NCBI GenBank assembly: GCA_013214885.1
Contig: JABSRS010000017.1
Span: 1 to 19,699, forward strand
Direction: 5' to 3'
Length of the DNA stretch: 19,699 nt
Origin: Gammaproteobacteria bacterium
GTDB taxonomy: Bacteria > Pseudomonadota > Gammaproteobacteria > Enterobacterales > Psychrobiaceae
Of this stretch, positions 1 to 7,639 are shown piece by piece (the first letter of the stretch is position 1; every line of letters starts with the position of its first letter). The notes below the pieces were generated by a model, which ran no database searches, had not been told where the DNA came from, and was given only the letters and a program-made list of their open reading frames with translations. The position numbers and the translations under genes are program-made.

Positions 1-885
1 GCATTAGATTATCAAGAATTTCAACAAACTAATCCTGGCGAGCGTTACCCAGTGTCAGTCGCACTTGGCGCAGATCCTGCGACAATTATTGGCGCGGTAA
101 CGCCAGTACCTGATACCTTGTCAGAATATGCTTTTGCAGGTCTATTACGTGGCTCGCGCAGTGAAGTGGTCAAAAGTATTAGTAATGATTTAGAAGTCCC
201 TGCCAGTGCTGAGTTTGTTCTTGAAGGTTATTTAGAACCAGGTGAAATGGCACCTGAGGGTCCTTATGGCGATCACACTGGTTATTATAATGAAGTGGAA
301 GAGTTTCCAGTATTTACCGTCACTCATATCACTCACCGTAAAGATCCGATTTATCACAGTACTTACACCGGCCGACCGCCCGATGAACCTGCTATTTTAG
401 GCGTGGCACTTAACGAAGTTTTTGTGCCAATTCTTAGAAAACAATATCCTGAAATTGTTGATTTCTACTTGCCGCCAGAAGGTTGTTCGTATCGCATGGC
501 GATTGTCACGATTAAAAAGCAATACCCAGGTCATGCCAAGCGCGTGATGATGGGCGTTTGGTCATACTTACGACAATTTATGTACACCAAGTTTGTGATT
601 GTGTGCGATGACGATATTGACGCCCGCAATTGGGATGATGTTATTTGGGCAATTACCACCCGGATGGATCCAGCTCGTGATACCACGATGATTGAACACA
701 CCCCAATTGACTACCTCGATTTTGCTTCACCAGTTGCTGGGTTAGGCTCAAAAATGGGACTTGATGCCACGAATAAGTGGGAAGGTGAAACAACCCGTGA
801 ATGGGGCAAGCCGATTATTATGAGCCAAGATATTAAAGATCGGGTTGATGATATTTGGGAGCAACTGGGGATCCTCGACGAATAG
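1..885 (+). CDS. ubiD: 3-octaprenyl-4-hydroxybenzoate carboxy-lyase (UbiD), 5'-truncated by window edge
   Basis: UbiD removes the ring carboxylate of 3-polyprenyl-4-hydroxybenzoate in ubiquinone synthesis, using the prenylated FMN cofactor made by UbiX. The reading frame is open from base 1, so the start lies outside the window. The visible 294 residues are the C-terminal part; the E. coli enzyme is about 497 residues. Seen in the sequence: the conserved [11 protein letters not shown] segment at fragment residues 86-96, the [13 protein letters not shown] stretch, the [15 protein letters not shown] stretch, a VIVCDDDID segment and the family-typical ending around [14 protein letters not shown]. 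The next gene, fre, lies on the same strand; ubiD-fre adjacency is common in gammaproteobacteria. No frameshift is visible. The family assignment is firm. Confidence 0.96.
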   Translation, partial: ALDYQEFQQTNPGERYPVSVALGADPATIIGAVTPVPDTLSEYAFAGLLRGSRSEVVKSISNDLEVPASAEFVLEGYLEPGEMAPEGPYGDHTGYYNEVEEFPVFTVTHITHRKDPIYHSTYTGRPPDEPAILGVALNEVFVPILRKQYPEIVDFYLPPEGCSYRMAIVTIKKQYPGHAKRVMMGVWSYLRQFMYTKFVIVCDDDIDARNWDDVIWAITTRMDPARDTTMIEHTPIDYLDFASPVAGLGSKMGLDATNKWEGETTREWGKPIIMSQDIKDRVDDIWEQLGILDE

Positions 886-973
886 CTGCTTGTTGGCCAA
901 AGAGTCGGCTATGTCCACTTAACTGTTGCTAGATACACAATTGAATGAAAGTGTTGGTATTTGATAAAGCAAG

Positions 974-1038
974 CTTGAGCAGCAGGGATGCAGCTCCAGA
1001 GCCCCCATGGATGGGTTTACGGCGAATTGCTGTTCAAG
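974..1038. repeat. Imperfect inverted repeat in the ubiD-fre gap, possible dispersed intergenic repeat
   Basis: Arm CTTGAGCAGC (974-983) faces GCTGTTCAAG (1029-1038) with one mismatch. Between the arms is a GC-richer core containing GGGATGCAGCT and CCCCCATGGATGGG, followed by TTTACGGCG. The core stands out from the AT-rich surroundings and resembles intergenic repeat units I associate with Shewanella-type genomes. That resemblance is from memory and no second copy exists in this window. It could also act as a weak hairpin after ubiD. The rest of the 886-1136 gap shows no gene. Confidence 0.45.
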
Positions 1039-1136
1039 TGGCAACGCTTTAGTACAACAGCACCAAAGGAGTCAGTATTAAAACTGGTTCTTTTGCGGTA
1101 TCCTTGACAAAAATCATTCACTTTCAAGGTAGTTTA

Positions 1137-1838
1137 ATGTCAGAAATCAAATGTAGCGTCGAAAGTTTAACCGCTTTCAATGACTCAGTTTATCATGTTG
1201 TGTTGCGCCCAGAACAAGCTTTCGAGTACCAAGCAGGTCAATACCTCATGGTTAAGATGTCTGATGATGACAAACGCCCTTTTTCAATCGCGAGTGCACC
1301 AAGCGATGGCGACTTGATCGAATTACACATTGGGGCATCAGAACGTCATAGTTACCCGATGCAAGTGATTGAAAAAATGGAGCAACAACAAGAAATTACT
1401 ATTTTAGCGCCACACGGTGATGCTCAATTAGTTCATGACAACCAACGACCAATCATCTTAGTGGCTGGCGGCACGGGTTTTAGCTATATCCGCTCTATTT
1501 TACGTCAATTGGTAGCCACCAACGATCCGCGTCAAGTGACAATTTACTGGGGCTGTAAAGACTTACACCACTTTTACTTGCTTGAAGAAGCCCAGCAGAT
1601 AGCGGATGCCAATGATAACGTTGAATTGGTGCCAGTTGTTGAGAACACCTCAAGCGATTGGCAGGGCGTCACGGGATTAGTCCACCACGCAATTTTAGAT
1701 CGTTTCAATGATTTAAGTAATCATGAAATATATGCCGCAGGACGTTTCGAAATGGTTGGCGCCATTCGTGATGCTTTCCTTGGTCAAGGCATGAAGATTG
1801 AGCACATGCACGGTGATGCGCTCGCATATCTTAAGTAG
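1137..1838 (+). CDS. fre: NAD(P)H-flavin reductase (Fre)
   Basis: Fre reduces free FMN, FAD or riboflavin with NAD(P)H and supplies reduced flavin to other reactions, including iron release; it is cytosolic. The product is 233 residues from the ATG at 1137, the same length as E. coli Fre. An upstream TTG at 1104 in the same frame would add 11 non-conserved residues. The ATG is preceded by AAGG at 1126-1129, which supports the shorter start. Seen: the flavin-binding RPFSIAS at residues 47-53, the pyridine-nucleotide motif GGTGFSYIRS at 111-120, YWGC at 137-140, and AGRFEMV at 201-207, as in the E. coli protein. It follows ubiD on the same strand after a 251-bp gap, so it may have its own promoter, but I see no convincing one. 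It converges on the dinF-like gene. Confidence 0.95.
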   Translation: MSEIKCSVESLTAFNDSVYHVVLRPEQAFEYQAGQYLMVKMSDDDKRPFSIASAPSDGDLIELHIGASERHSYPMQVIEKMEQQQEITILAPHGDAQLVHDNQRPIILVAGGTGFSYIRSILRQLVATNDPRQVTIYWGCKDLHHFYLLEEAQQIADANDNVELVPVVENTSSDWQGVTGLVHHAILDRFNDLSNHEIYAAGRFEMVGAIRDAFLGQGMKIEHMHGDALAYLK

Positions 1839-1853
1839 TTATCTTGTATAGAT

Positions 1854-1876
1854 GTGCGCAACATCAGTTTGCGCAC
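1854..1876. terminator. Hairpin between convergent fre and dinF-like genes
   Basis: A perfect 8-bp stem, GTGCGCAA (1854-1861) with TTGCGCAC (1869-1876), encloses a 7-base loop. It lies exactly in the 40-bp gap between two converging stop codons, so it could end transcription from both sides. No strong T-run follows on either strand, so intrinsic termination is plausible but not certain. Confidence 0.6.
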
Positions 1877-1878
1877 CG

Positions 1879-3213
1879 CTAATCTAACAGCCGCCCTTGC
1901 TGATAGTTTTGATAATACTTAACACTTAATGTCACTCCACGCGTCACGATGAATCCCAAAAATGCTAACCATACCCCATGATTGAGCTGGTTAGGCTCAA
2001 GTATTTCACCAATCGAGAACCACAGGACAAAAAATACCAAACAAGCGATTAACATCGAGTTTCTCATGGCTCGGGTGTCGGTTAGCCCAATATAAACGCC
2101 GTCCATTAAAAAAGACAACCATGAGACAACGCAAACACCGACCAGCCAAGGTAAGTATTGCAGCGCCAGCTGTTTAACCGCACTAATATTAGTTAACCAA
2201 CCGATCCAAGTTTCTCCCCACAACCACAACGCTAAAGCAAAAGAGACTCCGAGAACACCGCACCAAAACGCGGCAGCAATCACCACGCGGTTGATTTCTT
2301 TGATGTCGCGTCGCCCTTTCGCATGGCCAACCATTGATTCTGCGGCGTATGCAAAGCCATCAAGACCATAAGAAGCAAATAAGAATATGTGGAGTAAAAT
2401 AGCGTTTGCTGCAACGACATTGTCTCCTAACCGTGCTCCCGTAATTGTGATAAACGCTAAACAAAGTTGCAGCGCAACCGAGCGAATGAAAATATCACGG
2501 TTAAGGCTAAACAGCCGCCTAAACATCGTGATATCTAATTTCAACAACACGGCCAAATCTTGTTGTTTTAGCTGCGGGTAAAGTACGGTACTTAATAAAG
2601 CCAAGCCACAATAGTCGGCTATTACTGATGCGTAAGCAGCACCAGCAACCCCCCACTCAAAGCCCACGACAAATAATAAATCCAAAGCAATATTAATAAT
2701 ATTGACGCACAATAATTGATAAATTAACCACTTAATCCGGGCACTAGCGACCAAATGTCCCAGAATCACCAAATTGATTAATGCGGCAGGTGCTGAATAG
2801 ATCCGAATATTAAAATAAATTTCACCATAGTGGGTCACCTCATCACTAGCCGATATTAACGAAAAGATCAATTCTCTAAGCGGTAGCTGCAACACCAACA
2901 GCAACAGAGAAATAGCTAGGGCAATCGTTAACGAGTGGATAAAGTAGCGCCAGCCGAGCTTGTCGTCACCTTGCCCAAGGGATTGTGCAATCACTCCAGT
3001 GGTCGACATTCTTAAAAATCCACATAACCAAAATATAATGCTAATGATCATGCTGCCGACCGCAATGCCACCCAAATAATATGAATGCTCTAGGTGACCA
3101 ATCACGGCAGTATCAACTAAACCGAGTAACGGAGTGGTGATATTTGAAAAAATCATGGGTAAAGCCAACAGCAATAGCTTGCGCTGTTGGCCAACTAAAG
3201 CGACAATATTCAC
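1879..3213 (-). CDS. dinF: MATE family efflux transporter, DinF type
   Basis: This is an inner-membrane multidrug/toxin exporter of the MATE family, expected to be driven by H+ or Na+. The 444-residue product is hydrophobic throughout and consistent with 12 membrane helices; E. coli DinF is about 459 residues. DinF-type features are LALPMIFSNITTPLLGLVDT near residues 16-35, followed by AVIGHL and FLRMSTTG, then NRDIFIRS and DGFAYAAE. The start is the GTG at 3213, since no ATG fits the family N-terminus better; a GGAG-like ribosome site lies 11 bases upstream. In E. coli dinF follows lexA in an SOS operon. Here it is about 8 kb away, and no CTGT-N8-ACAG LexA box is present near its start, so SOS control is unlikely. 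It diverges from the deacetylase gene by only 26 bp. The subfamily assignment is good; the substrate is unknown. Confidence 0.9.
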   Translation of the reverse strand: MNIVALVGQQRKLLLLALPMIFSNITTPLLGLVDTAVIGHLEHSYYLGGIAVGSMIISIIFWLCGFLRMSTTGVIAQSLGQGDDKLGWRYFIHSLTIALAISLLLLVLQLPLRELIFSLISASDEVTHYGEIYFNIRIYSAPAALINLVILGHLVASARIKWLIYQLLCVNIINIALDLLFVVGFEWGVAGAAYASVIADYCGLALLSTVLYPQLKQQDLAVLLKLDITMFRRLFSLNRDIFIRSVALQLCLAFITITGARLGDNVVAANAILLHIFLFASYGLDGFAYAAESMVGHAKGRRDIKEINRVVIAAAFWCGVLGVSFALALWLWGETWIGWLTNISAVKQLALQYLPWLVGVCVVSWLSFLMDGVYIGLTDTRAMRNSMLIACLVFFVLWFSIGEILEPNQLNHGVWLAFLGFIVTRGVTLSVKYYQNYQQGRLLD

Positions 3214-3239
3214 TGACTTTTTATCTCCAGAGGTTTGTT

Positions 3240-4298
3240 ATGTGGCGTATTTTAACCAGTTTTATTTTATTCACTTGGGCTTTAAATGCCAATGCAGCAG
3301 TTATTTTACAATATCATCATGTCAGTGACACCACTCCAGCATCGACCAGCATCAGTGTAGAATCGTTTCGTATTCATATGAATTACCTGACCAATAACAA
3401 TTACAATGTGATCAAGCTCAGTGATATATTAGGTCAGATTAAACATGGAAATAAACTACCACCAAAAACGGTTGCCATCACGTTTGACGATGGCTATCTT
3501 AATGTCTTAACCAATGCCGATCCTATTTTGAAACAGCATAGTTTTCCCTATACCTTGTTTATTTCTGCCAATGAAATATCGAAGCAACATGCTGGCATGC
3601 TAAGTTGGCAGCAAATTGAAGGCCTAGCACAAAGTGGTGTCGATATAGCCAATCACAGTAGTGACCACTTACATTTAAACCGAAAATTTAGCGATGAATC
3701 AATTAAGCAGTGGCAAACAAGAATTACGCAAGATTTGGCCAACACCGAACAACAAATACTCGAACACACCCAGCAAAGCCACAAAATGTTAGCCTATCCT
3801 TATGGCGAGTATAATACGCAATTACAGCAACTTGTCACTAAACTTGGCTATATTGGGATTGGTCAACATTCTGGAGCGCTGTGGGAGAAGTCAGACTTTA
3901 GTGCCATACCGCGCTTTCCAGCCTCAGGACGATTTTCAAATATAGAAACCCTAGCGATAAAGCTACAATCTCTGGCAATGCCTGTTACACAATTAGTAAA
4001 CGCCAACTCACAGTTAGATCAGCATGCCACAACTTCGGTGAAAAAACGTCCCGTGTTGACGGTGACATTAGATCCCGCAGATGTTGATACCCGCCAACTC
4101 TATTGTTACATTCTCGGTCAGAGAGTTGAACCAAAGTGGCTCGACAAAACACGTTTCTCAATCAGTTCGCCGACCGATTTACCCGCTGGACGTTCGCGGT
4201 ATAACTGCACCGCGCCCAGTTTAAGCCAATCAGGCTACTATTGGTTTTCACAGCCGTGGATCAATCGTAATGCCGATGGCACCTGGTATCAGCAATGA
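3240..4298 (+). CDS. Secreted polysaccharide deacetylase (NodB domain, carbohydrate esterase 4 type)
   Basis: This is a predicted exported enzyme that removes N- or O-acetyl groups from a polysaccharide; the substrate is unknown. The 352-residue product from the ATG at 3240 starts with a signal peptide (MWRILTSFILFTWALNANA), cleaved near residue 19-20. AGAGG at 3229-3233 is a good ribosome site for this ATG. The reading frame is open further upstream, but using that would bury the signal peptide. NodB motifs: TFDDGY at 81-86 (Asp83, Asp84), the metal pair His139 and His143 in NHSSDH, LAYPYGEY at 184-191, and Arg225 in IPRFP. A C-terminal region of about 80 residues (270-352) follows the catalytic domain and looks beta-rich; I do not recognise it. 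The stop codon overlaps the glpG start by ATGA, implying one transcript and translational coupling. Confidence 0.9.
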   Translation: MWRILTSFILFTWALNANAAVILQYHHVSDTTPASTSISVESFRIHMNYLTNNNYNVIKLSDILGQIKHGNKLPPKTVAITFDDGYLNVLTNADPILKQHSFPYTLFISANEISKQHAGMLSWQQIEGLAQSGVDIANHSSDHLHLNRKFSDESIKQWQTRITQDLANTEQQILEHTQQSHKMLAYPYGEYNTQLQQLVTKLGYIGIGQHSGALWEKSDFSAIPRFPASGRFSNIETLAIKLQSLAMPVTQLVNANSQLDQHATTSVKKRPVLTVTLDPADVDTRQLYCYILGQRVEPKWLDKTRFSISSPTDLPAGRSRYNCTAPSLSQSGYYWFSQPWINRNADGTWYQQ

Positions 4299-5119
4299 TT
4301 TTATTAGGGAGCGTGCCAAACCCTCGCATGGCGCAAGCGTTTATCGATTATGCTTTTAATATGTCGATCGACTGCCGCCTCCAACAAGCTAACGATGACG
4401 TTGAAATATGGCTATTAACCACTGAGCAACAACAATTAGCCACCGCTGAATTTGAATTGTTTGTTAATAATCCCAACGATAATAAGTATCTAGCGGCATC
4501 TTGGCAAAGTTCAAATCCCCAAATTAGCGTTGTTAGTCAAGCCGGTGCTAACCTTGAACTGGTGGTTAACTTTATTCGCCACAGCGGCCCAGTAACACTT
4601 CTGGTGTTCTTTAGTGCTTTGTTTATTTATGCTACTTATTTGCTCAACATTGATATTCTGTATCAAAAACTTAGTTTCTTTTCAGTGTTTGATCTTAGCC
4701 ACATCGACCAGATTTGGCGGCTATTTACCCCGGCATTACTCCACTTTTCGACCCTGCATGTGGTGTTTAATTTATTAATGTGGTGGTATCTCGGTGGTCT
4801 GGTCGAGAACAAACTATCATCCAAAAAGCTGTTGATGATATTTATCTTGGCTAGCAGTTTACCCAATATTGTTCAATATTATATTTCAGGCCCAGCGTTT
4901 GGCGGTTTGTCAGGTGTGGTATACGCGTTGGTTGGTTATTTTTGGTGGCGGAACCCCAAGGTTGGTTTGTATTTACCACCCGCTTACATCGGGTTTATGT
5001 TGGTTTGGCTAGTGATGGGTTTTTTCGACATTTTAGGCTTTAAAATAGCCAATGGTGCTCATGTCGGAGGCCTATTGGTCGGATGCGCTTTAGCTTGGAT
5101 TGACAATAGAAAAAAATAA
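4295..5119 (+). CDS. glpG: Intramembrane serine protease GlpG (rhomboid)
   Basis: GlpG cleaves transmembrane segments of other proteins inside the inner membrane. The 274-residue product matches E. coli GlpG (276) along its length. An N-terminal cytosolic domain opens with PNPRMAQAFIDY and ends near YLAASWQ (residues 65-71), followed by a six-helix rhomboid core from about residue 98. Catalytic Ser206 sits in GGLSGVVYAL and His256 in NGAHVGG. His150, His155 and Asn159 in LLHFSTLHVVFNLLMWWYLGG correspond to the oxyanion-side residues of E. coli (His145, His150, Asn154). The ATG overlaps the deacetylase stop codon, so the two are probably co-translated. In E. coli glpG sits with glpE and glpR instead, so the partner here is different. 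No sorting signal on the deacetylase is evident, so a functional link is inference only. Confidence 0.96.
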   Translation: MILLGSVPNPRMAQAFIDYAFNMSIDCRLQQANDDVEIWLLTTEQQQLATAEFELFVNNPNDNKYLAASWQSSNPQISVVSQAGANLELVVNFIRHSGPVTLLVFFSALFIYATYLLNIDILYQKLSFFSVFDLSHIDQIWRLFTPALLHFSTLHVVFNLLMWWYLGGLVENKLSSKKLLMIFILASSLPNIVQYYISGPAFGGLSGVVYALVGYFWWRNPKVGLYLPPAYIGFMLVWLVMGFFDILGFKIANGAHVGGLLVGCALAWIDNRKK

Positions 5120-5150
5120 AGTAGAAAGCAATGGAAGAGCAAGGATTTCA

Positions 5151-5185
5151 CTCGCCGTTGATTGAGCTTAATGACTGACGGCGAG
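5151..5185. terminator. Hairpin between convergent glpG and fliL-like genes
   Basis: A perfect 8-bp stem, CTCGCCGT (5151-5158) with ACGGCGAG (5178-5185), extends by two wobble pairs inwards. It lies between two converging stop codons. No T-run follows, so it may only mark transcript ends or rely on other factors. Confidence 0.55.
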
Positions 5186-5211
5186 CTAATACTACTTATT
5201 GATGCAAGTAG

Positions 5212-5616
5212 TTATTGATGGAGGTACTTAGTAAATAACAATCTAACAATTAGTTTTTTACCCGTCTCTTCTTTTAATAGCTGATTTAAGGCTTCAAAGC
5301 ACAAATCACGAATTTCCATTTTTCCAGCCATTGACTTAATCCGTTCTTCAGGCTGTTCACCCAATATTTCAACTACGGCAGCACGTAGCAATGGCGCATG
5401 ATGCTCAACAATCGCTAAGTCATCGCCATTTCTAACCATCACTTCCATAGTCAATCGAATAAATCCAATATCTTTACCGTTGGTTAAATAGTTAGTAGTA
5501 ATGTCAGGTTCAAAAGCAAAATAAGCATAATCATCAACGATATCGTCCGCTGAAAAACTGTGAGCAGAAAATAACGTCATCGTTAATAGTAATAATAAGC
5601 TACGTAATTGTTTCAT
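5212..5616 (-). CDS. FliL-like exported protein
   Basis: The 134-residue product resembles the C-terminal domain of FliL, the flagellar basal-body protein that sits by the stator. Seen: NYLTNGKDIGFIRLTMEVMVRN, then a helix over VEHHAPLLRAAVVEIL, then GKMEIRDLCFEALNQLLKEETG and a final beta strand (KLIVRLLFTKYL). These follow the FliL pattern of strand, helix, strand. The N-terminus (MKQLRSLLLLLTMTLFSAHSFSA) looks like a cleavable signal peptide, not the single membrane anchor of ordinary FliL. No flagellar gene is nearby. FliL paralogues of this kind occur outside the main flagellar cluster in Shewanella and Vibrio, so it may be a periplasmic paralogue working with a stator or with another MotAB-like system. 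The ATG start follows AAGGA at a longish distance. It converges on glpG and diverges from ubiC. Confidence 0.75.
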   Translation of the reverse strand: MKQLRSLLLLLTMTLFSAHSFSADDIVDDYAYFAFEPDITTNYLTNGKDIGFIRLTMEVMVRNGDDLAIVEHHAPLLRAAVVEILGEQPEERIKSMAGKMEIRDLCFEALNQLLKEETGKKLIVRLLFTKYLHQ

Positions 5617-5682
5617 TGTTAGATAGATCCTTTAATTATTCGTTACCCGTTAGCGATAAATACTTCGATCATTAGCCTCAGC

Positions 5683-5712
5683 ATTATGATTAGGTTATAA
5701 CTGTTATGTTAA
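5683..5712 (-). promoter_or_regulatory. Candidate sigma70 promoter for the fliL-like gene
   Basis: Read on the minus strand, a -35 TTAACA (5707-5712) and a -10 CATAAT (5683-5688) are 18 bp apart, each matching five of six consensus bases. Transcription would start about 60 bases before the ATG. AT-rich DNA gives such matches by chance, so this is moderate evidence. Confidence 0.4.
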
Positions 5713-5771
5713 GGTTATCTCCTCCATTTAGCAATAAATTCAAGCGCCAGCACGATAATTTGAATCAACTA

Positions 5772-5800
5772 TTACTATTTATCTCGGCTTATCGCATAAT
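5772..5800 (+). promoter_or_regulatory. Weak candidate promoter for ubiC-ubiA
   Basis: A -10 CATAAT (5795-5800) lies 17 bp after a poor -35 TTACTA (5772-5777). Transcription would start about 20 bases before the ubiC GTG. The -35 matches only half the consensus, so this is a guess based mainly on the -10 and its position. Confidence 0.3.
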
Positions 5801-5826
5801 AGCGTGCCGAATAAAAAAACCTGACA

Positions 5827-6432
5827 GTGACGCATTTGTATTTATTTAACAATAATCAACTTACCCCACCATTCACTCATGGTTGCGATTTATCATGGCT
5901 AAGTGAAGATCAGATAAATACCCAGAAAATAAATTCGACCTTAAATAATTGGCTGTTTGACCGTGGCTCTCTCACCACTAGGCTTAAACAGCAATGCCAA
6001 CATTTCGAAGTCATCGTGTTAAATGCAGCTACGGGGGTTCTTTCGCCGCAAGAACAGCAACTATTTCAAGACGCATCATTAACCATTAATTTTCGCGAAG
6101 TATTATTAGTCTGTGATGGCAAACCACAAGTGTATGCCAGAAGCCTAATTCCTGAAAACACGATCAACTCATCCAACGTCGGGTTACGGAAATTGGGTAA
6201 TAATTCCCTTGGCCAAATATTATTTCAAGCACCGCAAGCCCAACGCGGTGCCATAGAAGTCACTAGTTTCAATCAACAGTCATCACTAGCAACGCTTAGT
6301 AAAGAGTTAGGCATGCCTGTAACCCATGATTTGTGGGGCCGTCGCTCACTGTTTACATTACAACAATATCCTTTGTTAGTATCTGAAGTCTTTCTGCCTG
6401 GCGCGTTGGCTTATCAAGAATTGAGCCGATAA
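5827..6432 (+). CDS. ubiC: Chorismate pyruvate-lyase (UbiC)
   Basis: UbiC converts chorismate to 4-hydroxybenzoate plus pyruvate, the first committed step of ubiquinone synthesis, in the cytosol. The 201-residue product carries the family blocks: REVLLVCDG with Arg90, LRKLGNNSLGQILF at 120-133, WGRRS at 170-174, and LLVSEVFLP with Glu187, matching the active-site Arg and Glu of the E. coli enzyme. It is about 35 residues longer than E. coli UbiC (165). Much of the extra length is an insertion between LGQILF and WGRRS (residues 134-168). The start is the GTG at 5827; an in-frame stop lies at 5812-5814, no ATG occurs before the conserved part, and a TTG at 5836 is the only close alternative. 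No clear ribosome site precedes it, so translation may be modest. ubiA begins directly after its stop codon. Confidence 0.9.
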   Translation: MTHLYLFNNNQLTPPFTHGCDLSWLSEDQINTQKINSTLNNWLFDRGSLTTRLKQQCQHFEVIVLNAATGVLSPQEQQLFQDASLTINFREVLLVCDGKPQVYARSLIPENTINSSNVGLRKLGNNSLGQILFQAPQAQRGAIEVTSFNQQSSLATLSKELGMPVTHDLWGRRSLFTLQQYPLLVSEVFLPGALAYQELSR

Positions 6433-7290
6433 ATGAATAAAAAATTACTAGGCCTGATCGAATTAACCCGAATCAACAAACCAATAGGCAGCTTGCTACT
6501 ACTGTGGCCAACTTATTGGGCTTTATGGATCGCAGCTAGTGGCATTCCTGATTTAAATATATTGATTGTGTTTACCCTTGGGGTATTTCTAATGCGCAGT
6601 GCGGGCTGTGTGATAAACGATTTTGCCGACCGCAAGGTTGACGGTAAAGTTAAACGGACCTCAAACCGCCCCTTAGTTACTGGCATTATTAGCACTAAAG
6701 AAGCGTTAACATTATTTGGTGCATTACTGTTTCTTTCGCTAATGCTGGTTATAACCATGAATTGGCTAACAATTGGTTTATCCTTTGTCGCGGTTGCACT
6801 AGCTGCCAGTTATCCGTTTATGAAACGTTATACCCATTTACCCCAAGTGGTACTTGGGGCTGCCTTTGGTTGGTCAATTCCGATGGCTTTTGCCGCCCAA
6901 TCGAACGAATTGCCACTGGCTTGTTGGCTATTATTTGGGGCAAACCTCACGTGGACGGTTGCTTATGATACGTTTTATGCAATGGTTGATCGTGATGACG
7001 ACTTAAAAATTGGCGTCAAATCAACCGCTATTCTATTTGGCCGCTTTGATCGGGCAATCATTGGCTTATTGCAACTAACAACCATAGGGTTGTTAGTAAT
7101 TATTGGGCAGCAATTAAGCATGAGTATTTACTATTATGGCTCGCTCGTTATCGCTGCCCTACTATTTGCTCAACAACAATATAAAACGGCACAATTTAAT
7201 CGTGATGCTTGTTTTAAAGCGTTCTTGGCCAACAACCGGGTTGGTGCGGTCATTTTTGTTGGTATTGGTTTGAATTATTACTTAGGTTAA
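6433..7290 (+). CDS. ubiA: 4-hydroxybenzoate polyprenyltransferase (UbiA)
   Basis: UbiA attaches the polyprenyl tail to 4-hydroxybenzoate in the inner membrane, using the product of the preceding gene. The 285-residue product has the hydrophobic multi-helix pattern of the family (E. coli UbiA is 290). Both Asp-rich prenyl-diphosphate/Mg2+ motifs are present: NDFADRKVD at residues 62-70 and [13 protein letters not shown] at 178-190. RPL follows at 79-81, as usual after the first motif. The ATG starts with no gap after the ubiC TAA, so the genes form one operon with coupled translation. The end is followed by two hairpins. plsB converges from the other side, as in E. coli. Confidence 0.97.
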   Translation: MNKKLLGLIELTRINKPIGSLLLLWPTYWALWIAASGIPDLNILIVFTLGVFLMRSAGCVINDFADRKVDGKVKRTSNRPLVTGIISTKEALTLFGALLFLSLMLVITMNWLTIGLSFVAVALAASYPFMKRYTHLPQVVLGAAFGWSIPMAFAAQSNELPLACWLLFGANLTWTVAYDTFYAMVDRDDDLKIGVKSTAILFGRFDRAIIGLLQLTTIGLLVIIGQQLSMSIYYYGSLVIAALLFAQQQYKTAQFNRDACFKAFLANNRVGAVIFVGIGLNYYLG

Positions 7291-7292
7291 TT

Positions 7293-7308
7293 GCCCAAGC
7301 AATTGGGC
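7293..7308 (+). terminator. Short GNRA-loop hairpin just after ubiA
   Basis: A perfect 6-bp stem, GCCCAA (7293-7298) with TTGGGC (7303-7308), closes a GCAA tetraloop two bases after the ubiA stop. No T-run follows. It may protect the 3' end of the message or add to the larger hairpin just downstream. Confidence 0.45.
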
Positions 7309-7322
7309 CAACGAAGTTATTC

Positions 7323-7352
7323 CCTAGGATTAATTAGCTCAGTAATCCTAGG
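7323..7352 (+). terminator. Terminator hairpin of the ubiC-ubiA operon
   Basis: A perfect 10-bp inverted repeat, CCTAGGATTA (7323-7332) with TAATCCTAGG (7343-7352), has a 10-base loop and is followed by TTTCATTT on the plus strand. The position 33 bases after ubiA fits transcription termination of the ubi operon. It could also stop read-through from plsB on the other strand. Confidence 0.65.
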
Positions 7353-7512
7353 TTTCATTTGCTGCTGTTCTAGCGCATCCTCAAGAGCAACCCGTGCTTG
7401 ATGTCTTTCACATTATTGAACTTAGGTACAGCCACAGCTAATTCTGACATAGTGTTGTTATCGCCCATCAGCAAATAACTAATGGGCTGATTAACAACGT
7501 TTAAGTGAACAA

Positions 7513-7639
7513 TTAATTTAGACTGGCCCGAATGGTCGCTAACACAGTTGGTCGCATTAACGAAGTAACCGTGGATGCTAACGGCGCAAGTGTCGTACTA
7601 CAGTCATTATCAGATGAATACCCGTACTCTATTAATGCC
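7513..7639 (-). pseudogene. Out-of-frame remnant of the plsB 3' end
   Basis: In the frame shifted by +1 from plsB, the DNA reads EYGYSSDND and continues open to a TAA at 7513-7515, ending near VLATIRASLN. This resembles the tail of E. coli PlsB as I recall it: DEGYISDSGD, then about 20 residues, then LITSDVRLTIESA. The spacing and residual length are close (about 38 against 42 residues). The segment starts one base after the last in-frame conserved codons (HGIN) of plsB. About 19 codons of the normal protein are therefore missing between them, with a net loss that changes the frame. Other readings of this stretch on both strands are also open, so the match needs alignment to confirm. Confidence 0.55.

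Noticed and set aside
3144..3239. N-terminal extension of the deacetylase starting at 3144
   Set aside because: It would overlap the start of the divergent dinF-like gene and place a basic, non-signal stretch before an obvious signal peptide. The ATG at 3240 has its own ribosome site.
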